Assembly: GCA_946885605.1 (NCBI GenBank)
Contig: CAMPGR010000104.1
Location: forward strand, 1-13,545
Length of the DNA stretch: 13,545 nucleotides
Origin: an uncultured Pseudomonadota bacterium
GTDB lineage: Bacteria > Pseudomonadota > Gammaproteobacteria > Burkholderiales > SG8-41
Direction of reading: 5' to 3'
In this document: positions 1 to 5,557 of the stretch, piece by piece
Position numbering within the stretch: the first letter of the stretch is position 1
Layout: every line of letters starts with the position of its first letter
Notes under the pieces: generated by a model
The model's input: the letters and a program-made list of their open reading frames with translations, nothing else
What the model was told of the DNA's origin: nothing
Databases searched by the model: none
Made by a program: the position numbers and the translations under genes

Positions 1-257
1 TGGAATCGCGCGCGGTCAACCGCACGGCGACGTTCGTCTTCTTCATCGGCGAGCGGCACTTCGGGGTGATCACCGCCTATGTGCCGGGCGCGCTCGCGGA
101 CAAGTACGAGTTCACGAGCGGGTTGCCCGTGCAGATACTGAGAATCATGGCGCCGCAGCTTGCGCCCTACGTCGATCCGGATGGCACTGTCGGGTGCGAG
201 CGCGCCAACCCGCCGGCACAGCGGGCGCCGCTCCTCATCGGCGGAAGCGAAAGATAG
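1..257 (+). CDS. 3' end of a protein of unknown function (partial)
   Basis: An open frame enters from the left edge and ends at a TAG at 255-257. It gives 84 residues after the edge (ESRAVNRTATFVFF...). I do not recognise the family. The visible part has a hydrophobic beta-like stretch (TATFVFFIGERHFGVITAYV), then a mixed segment with LRIMAPQLAPYVDPDG, and a polar, proline-rich tail ending GGSER. A signal peptide or catalytic motif is not visible in this part. The first two bases are TG, so an initiator ATG or GTG could sit exactly at the edge, but a longer gene running in from upstream is more likely. It converges on the M20 peptidase gene, with a GC-rich hairpin between their ends. Confidence 0.5.
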   Translation, partial: ESRAVNRTATFVFFIGERHFGVITAYVPGALADKYEFTSGLPVQILRIMAPQLAPYVDPDGTVGCERANPPAQRAPLLIGGSER

Positions 258-278
258 AAAAAGCTTCCCCTCGCTGGA

Positions 279-297
279 GCGGCGCGCGTAGCGCCGC
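279..297. terminator. GC-rich hairpin between convergent genes
   Basis: GCGGCGC (279-285) and GCGCCGC (291-297) are perfect inverted repeats around a 5-base loop, in the 45-base gap between two convergent stop codons. There is no U tract directly after the stem on either strand. On the minus strand a run of five T follows about 12 bases later (261-257 region). It may be a bidirectional terminator, but this rests on position and the short stem alone. Confidence 0.35.
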
Positions 298-302
298 GGC
301 GA

Positions 303-1691
303 TCAACGCGGCACGCCCTCCTCGGCCAGGTCCCAGAAGAGTCCCGTCATGATCTGCAGGCCCTCACGCAGTATCGGCGCGAGCACGTGCTCGTTCGGCG
401 CGTGCTGCGAGCAGCCGGCGTAGGAATGCGGCACCCAGATCGTCGGCAAGCCGAGCACTTCGGAGAAGCAGTCGTTGGGCAGCGAGCCGCCGATGTTCGG
501 CAGAACCGCCGGTTTCGCACCTGTCGTACGATGGATCGATTCCGCCGCCCACTTCACCCACGGATGATCGGGGTCGAGCCGCGTGGCCTGCATGAAGCTC
601 TTGCGCGCCATGCTGATCTCAACCATGCCGAAGCCGTTCGCGTCGAGATGACGGCGCAGGAGCGGGATGAAGGTGCCCGGATCGGTTCCGGCAACGAAGC
701 GGATCTGGCACGTCGCAACCGCCTTGCCGGGAATGGCGTTGACAGGGTTGTCGGGATTCCCGGTGCGGAACGCGAGGATCTCGAACGTGTTCCACGCGTA
801 GACCTTTTCCGCCGCGGTGAGCCCCGGCTCGCCCCACCACGCATCGATCGCGGGCTCGCCCTCCTCGGGCTCGGGTGCGCAATCGCGGAGCGCCGCCCGC
901 ACGCTCTCCGGTATGTGCCTGGGCAGAAGCTCGCGCACGAGCACCTTCCCTTCCCGCGTGACGATGCTCGCGAGCGCATGGGCCAGTATGATGCCCGGGT
1001 TGGCGAGCAACCCACCCCAGTTGCCAGAGTGGTGCGCGCCGTCGCGCAACTCGACGGTAAAGTTGAGATTGACCGCGCCGCGCGAGCCGAGATAGAGCGT
1101 GGGGCGCTTCGCTGCGAGCCGCGGACCGTCAGAGGCGATCAGCACGTCGGCCTTCAGCCGCTCGCGATGCTGCTCGCAAAACGCGCGCAATCCCGGCGAA
1201 CTCAGCTCCTCTCCGGTCTCCAGCATGAATTTCGCATTGAATCCCAGCCGCCCGCGCTCCGCGATCACCGTTTCCAGCGCCGCCATGTTGATGGAGTGCT
1301 GCGCCTTGTTGTCGGCGGACCCTCGCCCGTAATAACGCTCGCCTTCCTGCTTGAGCGTCCACGGCGAGAGCCCTTCGCGCCATTGCCCTTCGAGACCGCG
1401 AATGACGTCGCCATGCCCGTACGACAACACCGTCGGGAGGTCCGGGTCCTCGATGCGCTCGGCGAGGAGGATCGGGCCTACGCCTTCCACGGGATTGGGC
1501 AGGATGTCGACCTTGAACCCCATGCGCTCGAAAGCCGGCGCCATTTCCTGCTTAAGATAGACGTCCATGTAAGGACGGCTCTCCGGCACCTGGCTTTCGG
1601 TGCGGATCGCCACGCGGCGGGCCAGATCCTCGATGAAGCGGCCTTCCTCGAAGTGGCGCGTCGCGCGCGAGATTGCCGATTCGCGGGTCAC
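303..1691 (-). CDS. M20-family metallopeptidase / amidohydrolase
   Basis: The 462-residue product belongs to the M20 group (ArgE, DapE, ACY1, CPG2 and dipeptidase relatives), cytosolic di-zinc hydrolases that cleave peptide or N-acyl amide bonds. Visible metal and catalytic residues in order are H93 and D95 (YGHGDV), bridging D127 (GRGSADNK), catalytic E161/E162 (METGEE), D188 (IASDGP) and a C-terminal metal histidine H435 (QHAPNEH). The central part (about 200-330, with HHSGNWGG near 220) fits the inserted dimerisation lid. Length is normal for the family. The start is GTG, chosen because an AGGAGGAG ribosome site lies 5 bases upstream. It is the last gene of a minus-strand operon, 29 bases after the CoA-transferase gene. 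Substrate is unknown; cleavage of an N-acyl or amide conjugate feeding the neighbouring acyl-CoA steps is only a guess. Confidence 0.93.
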   Translation of the reverse strand: MTRESAISRATRHFEEGRFIEDLARRVAIRTESQVPESRPYMDVYLKQEMAPAFERMGFKVDILPNPVEGVGPILLAERIEDPDLPTVLSYGHGDVIRGLEGQWREGLSPWTLKQEGERYYGRGSADNKAQHSINMAALETVIAERGRLGFNAKFMLETGEELSSPGLRAFCEQHRERLKADVLIASDGPRLAAKRPTLYLGSRGAVNLNFTVELRDGAHHSGNWGGLLANPGIILAHALASIVTREGKVLVRELLPRHIPESVRAALRDCAPEPEEGEPAIDAWWGEPGLTAAEKVYAWNTFEILAFRTGNPDNPVNAIPGKAVATCQIRFVAGTDPGTFIPLLRRHLDANGFGMVEISMARKSFMQATRLDPDHPWVKWAAESIHRTTGAKPAVLPNIGGSLPNDCFSEVLGLPTIWVPHSYAGCSQHAPNEHVLAPILREGLQIMTGLFWDLAEEGVPR

Positions 1692-1696
1692 GTGTG

Positions 1697-1704
1697 CTCC
1701 TCCT
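1697..1704 (-). promoter_or_regulatory. Ribosome binding site fixing the GTG start of the M20 gene
   Basis: On the minus strand AGGAGGAG lies 5 bases before the GTG at 1691-1689. It is a near-ideal Shine-Dalgarno sequence and supports the non-ATG start. Confidence 0.75.
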
Positions 1705-1720
1705 CTCTGCTCAACGCAGC

Positions 1721-2896
1721 TTAAATAGCGGAAGTGGCCCTGAGCGCTTCTATTTCATCGCGGCCATAGCCGAGCTCGGCGAGGATACGCTCGGTATGCT
1801 CGCCGACGGCGGGAATGGGGTCCATGCGCACCTCGATTCCGCAAAATGTCGCGGGCGGCAGCGGTGCCGGAATCGTGCCGATCGGCGATCCGACTTCCCG
1901 CCACCGGTTACGCGCCTTGAGCTGCGGATGGTTCCAGACTTCTTCGGGCGTGTTCATGCGCGCGTTCGCGATGCCGGCCGCCTCCAGCCTCTCGATCACT
2001 TGCGCCGACGTGAGCTTCGCGAACACTTTCTCGATGAGGGCGACCACTTCGGCGCGCGCCGCAGTGCGCTTCGTGTTGCTGTCGTAACGCGAATCGCGCG
2101 CGAGGTCCGGCTGGCCGAGCACCTTGTCGCAGAACGCAACCCATTCGCGCTCGTTCTGTATGCCGAGCATCACGCTCCCGTCCGCCGCGCGAAACTTGCC
2201 GTACGGGACGATCGTCGCGTGATCGGGCCCGCTGCGCTGTGGTGCGCGCCCGCCGAAATGCGTGTAGTAGAGCGGATGCATCATCCATTCGACCATCGCT
2301 TCGAACATGGTCACCTCGATGCGCGCGCCCTTCCCGGTTCGCTCCCGCTGATAGAGCGCGGCGAGAACGGCCGAGTACGCGTGGAGGCCGGTGCCGATAT
2401 CGGTGAGGGAGACGCCGACCTTCGAGGGCGCATCCGGGGTGCCGGTCACCGAGACGATCCCGGCTTCGCTCTGCACCAGCAAGTCGTAGGCTTTCTTGGC
2501 TGCGTACGGGCCGGCGTCGCCATAGCCCGAGATGTCGCACACGATGAGCCGCGGATGGCGGACCAGCAGCTCGTCCCCGCCCAGTCCGAGACGCCGTGCC
2601 GCGCCGGGCGCGAGGTTCTGGATGAAGACGTCGGCGCGCTCGATGAGCCGCGCGAGGATCTCCTTTGCCTTTGCGTGCTTGACGTCGAGGGTCAGGCTCT
2701 CCTTCGAGCGGTTGAGCCACGCAAAATAGGCGGAGAGCCCTTTTACCGCGTGGTCGTAGTCGCGCGCGAAGTCACCGACTTTGGGCCGCTCGATCTTGAT
2801 AACGCGCGCGCCGAGGTCAGCGAGCTGGCGCGAGCAGAACGGCGCGGCGACCGCCTGCTCGAGCGAAACCACCGTGATGCCATCTATCGGTCGCAT
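1721..2896 (-). CDS. CaiB/BaiF family (class III) CoA-transferase
   Basis: The 391-residue product is a full-length family III CoA-transferase. These cytosolic enzymes move CoA between carboxylic acids through an enzyme-bound aspartyl anhydride, as in formyl-CoA transferase. The N-terminus (MRPIDGITVVSLEQAVAAP, then QLADLGARVIKIE) is typical. The catalytic aspartate is D166 in GVSLTDIGTG, and KAYDLLVQSEAGIVSVTG just before it is a family signature. The start is fixed by the family N-terminus and by an in-frame TGA four codons upstream. No Shine-Dalgarno sequence precedes it. It follows the acyl-CoA dehydrogenase gene in the same direction but is separated from it by an inserted inverted-repeat element; without that element the two genes would be one base apart, suggesting original translational coupling. 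The likely role is activating the acid that the dehydrogenase then oxidises. Acceptor and donor cannot be named. Confidence 0.94.
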   Translation of the reverse strand: MRPIDGITVVSLEQAVAAPFCSRQLADLGARVIKIERPKVGDFARDYDHAVKGLSAYFAWLNRSKESLTLDVKHAKAKEILARLIERADVFIQNLAPGAARRLGLGGDELLVRHPRLIVCDISGYGDAGPYAAKKAYDLLVQSEAGIVSVTGTPDAPSKVGVSLTDIGTGLHAYSAVLAALYQRERTGKGARIEVTMFEAMVEWMMHPLYYTHFGGRAPQRSGPDHATIVPYGKFRAADGSVMLGIQNEREWVAFCDKVLGQPDLARDSRYDSNTKRTAARAEVVALIEKVFAKLTSAQVIERLEAAGIANARMNTPEEVWNHPQLKARNRWREVGSPIGTIPAPLPPATFCGIEVRMDPIPAVGEHTERILAELGYGRDEIEALRATSAI

Positions 2897-2905
2897 ATCA
2901 AAAAG
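2897..2905. repeat. Left 9 bp direct repeat (putative target-site duplication)
   Basis: ATCAAAAAG directly abuts the CoA-transferase start codon, and an identical copy lies at 3060-3068. On the minus strand it reads CTTTTTGAT. The right copy contains the TGA stop of the acyl-CoA dehydrogenase gene. Confidence 0.6.
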
Positions 2906-2909
2906 TCAA

Positions 2910-2939
2910 TGAACCGCCAAGGCCGCCAAGAACGCCAAG
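2910..2939 (+). repeat. Left arm of 30 bp inverted repeat, three CGCCAAG units
   Basis: This arm begins TGAACCGCCAAGG and contains three 9 bp tandem units starting with CGCCAAG (2915-2923, 2924-2932, 2933-2941, the last running 2 bases past the arm). It is the exact reverse complement of 3029-3058. Confidence 0.9.
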
Positions 2940-3028
2940 ACACAGAAGAGAGAAACAGTATTGCATGTTGCAACTCGATGAGGTCGGTTAATAGCGCAGT
3001 GCGTATCAGTTGTGCACTTGTTTTTTTA

Positions 3029-3058
3029 CTTGGCGTTCTTGGCGGCCTTGGCGGTTCA
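3029..3058 (-). repeat. Right arm of 30 bp inverted repeat
   Basis: This is the exact reverse complement of 2910-2939, reading CTTGGCGTTCTTGGCGG and so on to GGTTCA on the plus strand. Its outer edge is 2 bases from the stop codon of the acyl-CoA dehydrogenase gene. In the minus-strand transcript the two arms could pair across an 89-base loop. CTTTTTGAT follows the second arm on that strand, so the structure might also weaken read-through into the CoA-transferase gene. Confidence 0.9.
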
Positions 3059-3059
3059 A

Positions 3060-3068
3060 ATCAAAAAG
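3060..3068. repeat. Right 9 bp direct repeat (putative target-site duplication)
   Basis: ATCAAAAAG, identical to 2897-2905. It spans the last bases of the acyl-CoA dehydrogenase gene, including its stop codon (TGA read on the minus strand at 3063-3061). Confidence 0.6.
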
Positions 3069-4218
3069 ACCGCGGCAGGCCGAGGACGTGCTCGCCGATA
3101 TACGAGAGGATCAGATTCGTCGAGATCGGCGCCACCTGATAGAGCCTCGTCTCCCGGAATTTGCGCTCGACGTCGTACTCGGCCGCGAAGCCGAAGCCGC
3201 CGTGCGTCTGGAGGCAGACATTGGCCGCCTCCCACGATGCGTCGGCGGCAAGGAGTTTCGCCATGTTCGCCTCCGCGCCGCACGTTCTTTTTTCGTCGAA
3301 CAGCGCTGCCGCCTTGTAGCGCATGAGATTCGCCGCCTCGACGTTCACATAGGCGCGCGCGATGGGAAACTGGATGCCCTGGTTCTGGCCGATGGGACGG
3401 TCGAAGACGACCCGTTCGCGCGCATAATGCGTCGCCCGGTCGACGAACCAGTAGCCGTCGCCGATGCACTCCGCCGCGATCAGGATGCGCTCGGCATTGA
3501 GACCATCGAGGATATAGCGAAAGCCCCGGCCTTCTTCGCCGATCAGGTTTTCCGCGGGAATTTCGAGATTGTCGAAGAACACTTCGTTGGTCTCGTGGTT
3601 CACCATGTTGCGTATGGGGCGTATGGTCATGCCCTTCTTCACGGCCTCGCGCAGATCCACGATGAAGATCGACATGCCCTCCGATTTCTTCTTCACTTCG
3701 GAAAGCGGCGTGGTGCGCGCAAGCAGGATCATGAGCTCGGAATGCTGAAGGCGTGACGTCCACACCTTCTGCCCGTTCACGACATAGCGGTCGCCCTTGC
3801 GCACGGCGACCGTCTTGATCTTGCTCGTATCGGTGCCGGCGCTCGGCTCGGTCACGCCCATGGACTGCAGCCTCAGCTCGCCGCTTGCGATCTTCGGGAG
3901 GTACGCGCGCTTCTGTACCTCGGAGCCGTGCCGCAGCAGCGTGCCCATGTTGTACATCTGCCCGTGGCAGGCGCCGGAATTGCCGCCCGCGCGATTGATC
4001 TCCTCCATGATGACGGAAGCCGCGGTAAGGCTGAGCCCCGAGCCGCCGTATTCTTCCGGTATGAGCGCCGAGAGCCAGCCGGCTTTGGTCAGCGCATCGA
4101 CGAAATCTTCGGGATAGCCGCGCGCCTCGTCCACTTTCTGCCAGTACGCGCTATCGAACTGGCTGCAGAGCATGCGCACCCCTTCGCGCACGTCAGCGTA
4201 GGCGTCGGATGAAGTCAT
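3061..4218 (-). CDS. Acyl-CoA dehydrogenase
   Basis: The 385-residue product is a full-length flavin-dependent acyl-CoA dehydrogenase, which makes a 2,3-enoyl-CoA and passes electrons to ETF. Visible parts are the helical N-domain (LIPEEYGGSGLSL, 52-65), the FAD/substrate loop MGVTEPSAGTDTSKIK (120-135), VNGQKVWTS (147-155), the beta domain with FDNLEIPAENLIGEEGRGF (215-233) and the C-domain with RVVFDRPIGQNQGIQFPIA (269-287) and QTHGGFGF (337-344). The usual C-terminal YEGT, which carries the catalytic Glu in short- and medium-chain enzymes, is replaced by VAPIST (362-367). E243 in GLNAER matches the catalytic position used in isovaleryl- and long-chain acyl-CoA dehydrogenases. I start at 4218 rather than the upstream in-frame ATG at 4344 because this gives the family length and N-terminus and lies downstream of the promoter. 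First gene of its operon. Confidence 0.93.
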   Translation of the reverse strand: MTSSDAYADVREGVRMLCSQFDSAYWQKVDEARGYPEDFVDALTKAGWLSALIPEEYGGSGLSLTAASVIMEEINRAGGNSGACHGQMYNMGTLLRHGSEVQKRAYLPKIASGELRLQSMGVTEPSAGTDTSKIKTVAVRKGDRYVVNGQKVWTSRLQHSELMILLARTTPLSEVKKKSEGMSIFIVDLREAVKKGMTIRPIRNMVNHETNEVFFDNLEIPAENLIGEEGRGFRYILDGLNAERILIAAECIGDGYWFVDRATHYARERVVFDRPIGQNQGIQFPIARAYVNVEAANLMRYKAAALFDEKRTCGAEANMAKLLAADASWEAANVCLQTHGGFGFAAEYDVERKFRETRLYQVAPISTNLILSYIGEHVLGLPRSF

Positions 4219-4254
4219 CTTGCGGGCGGATAAGCGGTAAGCGGAGGACGATCG

Positions 4255-4263
4255 ATTATAGCA
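4255..4263 (-). promoter_or_regulatory. Extended -10 promoter for the acyl-CoA dehydrogenase operon
   Basis: On the minus strand the sequence reads TGCTATAAT, a perfect TATAAT with the TGn extension just upstream. No good -35 is seen at 16-18 bases spacing, which extended -10 promoters tolerate. Transcription would begin near 4248, leaving about 30 bases of leader. The leader contains a tandem 7 bp repeat, TAAGCGG twice on the plus strand at 4231-4244. Confidence 0.55.
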
Positions 4264-4293
4264 GCCGGTCCGTGCATCGCCCGCCGCCGAGGC

Positions 4294-4323
4294 ATTGTCG
4301 AGGGCCGGGTTAAGAACGACAAT
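4294..4323 (+). promoter_or_regulatory. Dyad overlapping a candidate promoter for the ThDP-decarboxylase operon
   Basis: ATTGTCG (4294-4300) and CGACAAT (4317-4323) are perfect inverted repeats with a 16-base spacer, so half-site centres are about 23 bases apart, near two helical turns. The same bases can be read as a weak plus-strand promoter: TTGTCG at 4295-4300, 17 bases, then GACAAT at 4318-4323 (4 of 6 matches each). A dimeric regulator bound here would cover that promoter and sit about 30 bases from the divergent one. No regulator gene is in the window. Confidence 0.35.
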
Positions 4324-4366
4324 AGCAGTGCAGGGCACGAACAATCAACCGAAGGACAGAACAAGG

Positions 4367-4942
4367 ATGAAAAACGTCACGCGCAGTGCCGGGAGCGCCC
4401 CGCGACCCGCGACCTCAACCGCTGGCCTCATCGCATCCTGGCCTGAAGAGCTGCACCACATTCTGGAAGAGCAGGATATCCGCCAGATCGCGTACGTGCC
4501 CGACTCCGGTCACGCCCGCTTGATCGAGCTCGTGCGCGCGGACCGCAGCATGCGCGCCATTCCGCTCACGACCGAGGAGGAAGGGGTGGCGCTCGCGGTC
4601 GGGGCGTGGCTGGGGGGAGAAAAGAGCGTGCTGCTCCTGCAGTCGAGCGGCGTCGGAAACTGCATCAACATGCTGGGCACGATCGAGGAGTGCCGGGTGC
4701 CGCTGCTCATGCTGGTCACGATGCGCGGCCAATGGGGTGAGTTCAATCCCTGGCAGGTTCCTATGGCGCAGGGTACCGCACCGTCCCTGACCGCAATGGG
4801 CGTTATCGTCCACGCCGTGGACGCTCCACACGAGGTTGCGGAAACGGTCGCGGCGGCCGCGCGGCTCGCGTTCAATACCTCGCGCGCTGTGGCGGTGCTC
4901 ATCGGGCAGCGCGTGATCGGCGCGAAGGAGTTTCGCAAATGA
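4367..4942 (+). CDS. ThDP-dependent decarboxylase, alpha (PYR-domain) subunit
   Basis: The 191-residue product holds only the pyrimidine-binding half of a ThDP enzyme, like the alpha subunit of sulfopyruvate decarboxylase (ComD) or the N-half of phosphonopyruvate decarboxylase. Such split enzymes decarboxylate a 2-oxo acid to an aldehyde in the cytosol. Key parts are VPDSGHARLIELV (44-56), the cofactor-activating glutamate among E70-E72 in LTTEEEGVALAVGAWLGG, LLLQSSGVGNCINML (89-103) and the conserved VPLLMLVTMRGQWGEFNPWQ (111-130). The start at 4367 is chosen for AAGGAC about 10 bases upstream; an in-frame ATG at 4295 lies on the dyad and lacks a ribosome site. The stop overlaps the beta-subunit start as ATGA, implying coupled translation in equal amounts. 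ThDP-subunit identity is strong, but the substrate is not determined. No sulfoacetaldehyde acetyltransferase or phosphonate hydrolase gene is in the window. Confidence 0.88.
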   Translation: MKNVTRSAGSAPRPATSTAGLIASWPEELHHILEEQDIRQIAYVPDSGHARLIELVRADRSMRAIPLTTEEEGVALAVGAWLGGEKSVLLLQSSGVGNCINMLGTIEECRVPLLMLVTMRGQWGEFNPWQVPMAQGTAPSLTAMGVIVHAVDAPHEVAETVAAAARLAFNTSRAVAVLIGQRVIGAKEFRK

Positions 4943-5535
4943 AGCACACAAGACCGACGCTCGACCGGCGCGAGACGACCGCCGATATCCTGAAGCAGCG
5001 CGGTAAAGCGCTCATCGTTGCAGGTCTCGGTGCACCGTGCTGGGATATCGCGGCGGCCGGCGACGCCCCGCTCAACTTCTATGCGTGGGGCGGCATGGGC
5101 GGAGCCGCGATGATCGGTCTCGGCCTTGCGCTCGCCCAGCCCTCGCGCCGCGTGCTCATCATCACCGGGGACGGCGAGATGCTCATGGGGCTCGGCTCGC
5201 TCGCCACGATTGCCGCGCAGCGGCCGCGCAACCTTGCCATACTCGTGCAGGACAACGAGCATTACGGCGAGACCGGCATGCAAATTACTCACACGCGGCT
5301 CGGCGTCGATCTCGCCGGCATGGCGAAGGCCGCGGGCTTCAGCACGACGGGGACGATCTACACCCAGGCGCAGCTCAAGACATGGATCCCGCGGCTCTAC
5401 CGCCAGCCGGGTCCCGTGTTCGCCGTCATAAAGGTCAAGGCGGATCGCGCGCCGATGGTGCTGCCTCCGCGCGACGGCACGGTGCTCAAGAACCGCTTCC
5501 GCCACGCGCTGCTCGGCGATGCCGCCTTGAGCTAA
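4939..5535 (+). CDS. ThDP-dependent decarboxylase, beta (PP-domain) subunit
   Basis: The 198-residue product is the diphosphate-binding half that completes the active site with the preceding gene, as ComE does for ComD. The ThDP/Mg2+ motif runs from GDG (77-79, ITGDGEMLMGLGSLATIAA) to DN (105-106, LVQDNEHYGETG), the classic GDG...N spacing of about 30 residues. The segment YAWGGMGGAAMIGLGLALA (48-66) is typical of the domain entrance. Start ATG at 4939 overlaps the alpha stop by 4 bases. The tail after about 165 (KADRAPMVLPPRDGTVLKNR) resembles the C-end of sulfopyruvate and phosphonopyruvate decarboxylases. The aldehyde dehydrogenase gene begins 22 bases later, so the aldehyde product is probably oxidised at once. 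The heterodimeric arrangement is inferred from the split domains and overlap; the exact 2-oxo acid is unknown. Confidence 0.88.
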   Translation: MKHTRPTLDRRETTADILKQRGKALIVAGLGAPCWDIAAAGDAPLNFYAWGGMGGAAMIGLGLALAQPSRRVLIITGDGEMLMGLGSLATIAAQRPRNLAILVQDNEHYGETGMQITHTRLGVDLAGMAKAAGFSTTGTIYTQAQLKTWIPRLYRQPGPVFAVIKVKADRAPMVLPPRDGTVLKNRFRHALLGDAALS

Positions 5536-5557
5536 CCCATCGTAGAAAGCGCCTCAC

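Larger units (their letters stand above)
2906..3059. mobile_element. MITE-like non-coding element with 30 bp terminal inverted repeats
   Basis: Perfect 30 bp inverted repeats (2910-2939 and 3029-3058) bound an 89-base interior that is visibly more AT-rich than the surrounding genes. The element is flanked by a 9 bp direct repeat, ATCAAAAAG, at 2897-2905 and 3060-3068, consistent with a target-site duplication. Four bases (2906-2909) separate the left copy from its arm and one base (3059) the right copy, so the edges are slightly asymmetric. Excising the element plus one direct repeat restores a 1-base gap between the dehydrogenase stop and the CoA-transferase start. The interior holds a small TTGCA/TGCAA hairpin (2961-2973) and a T7 run (3021-3027) but no plausible gene. 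It would have to be mobilised in trans. A fixed intergenic repeat or attenuator is the alternative. Confidence 0.7.

Noticed and set aside
2906..3059. The inverted-repeat element as a CRISPR unit or phage attachment site
   Set aside because: There are only two copies, in inverted orientation, with no spacers, cas genes, integrase or tRNA nearby.
387..3139. Plus-strand frames of 445 and 488 codons opposite the M20 and CoA-transferase genes
   Set aside because: The minus strand carries complete enzymes with catalytic residues; the plus frames show only codon-bias shadow composition.
2910..3326. Small ORFs in the inverted-repeat element, for example a hydrophobic peptide starting near 3012
   Set aside because: They are translations of the CTTGGCG repeat run into antisense of the dehydrogenase gene, with no ribosome site and no conserved protein.
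4219..4344. A 42-residue N-terminal extension of the acyl-CoA dehydrogenase from ATG 4344
   Set aside because: It would start upstream of the extended -10 promoter and makes the protein longer than the family norm.
4295..4366. A 24-residue N-terminal extension of the ThDP alpha subunit from ATG 4295
   Set aside because: It lies within the dyad/promoter region, lacks a ribosome site and adds no family sequence; ATG 4367 has AAGGAC upstream.
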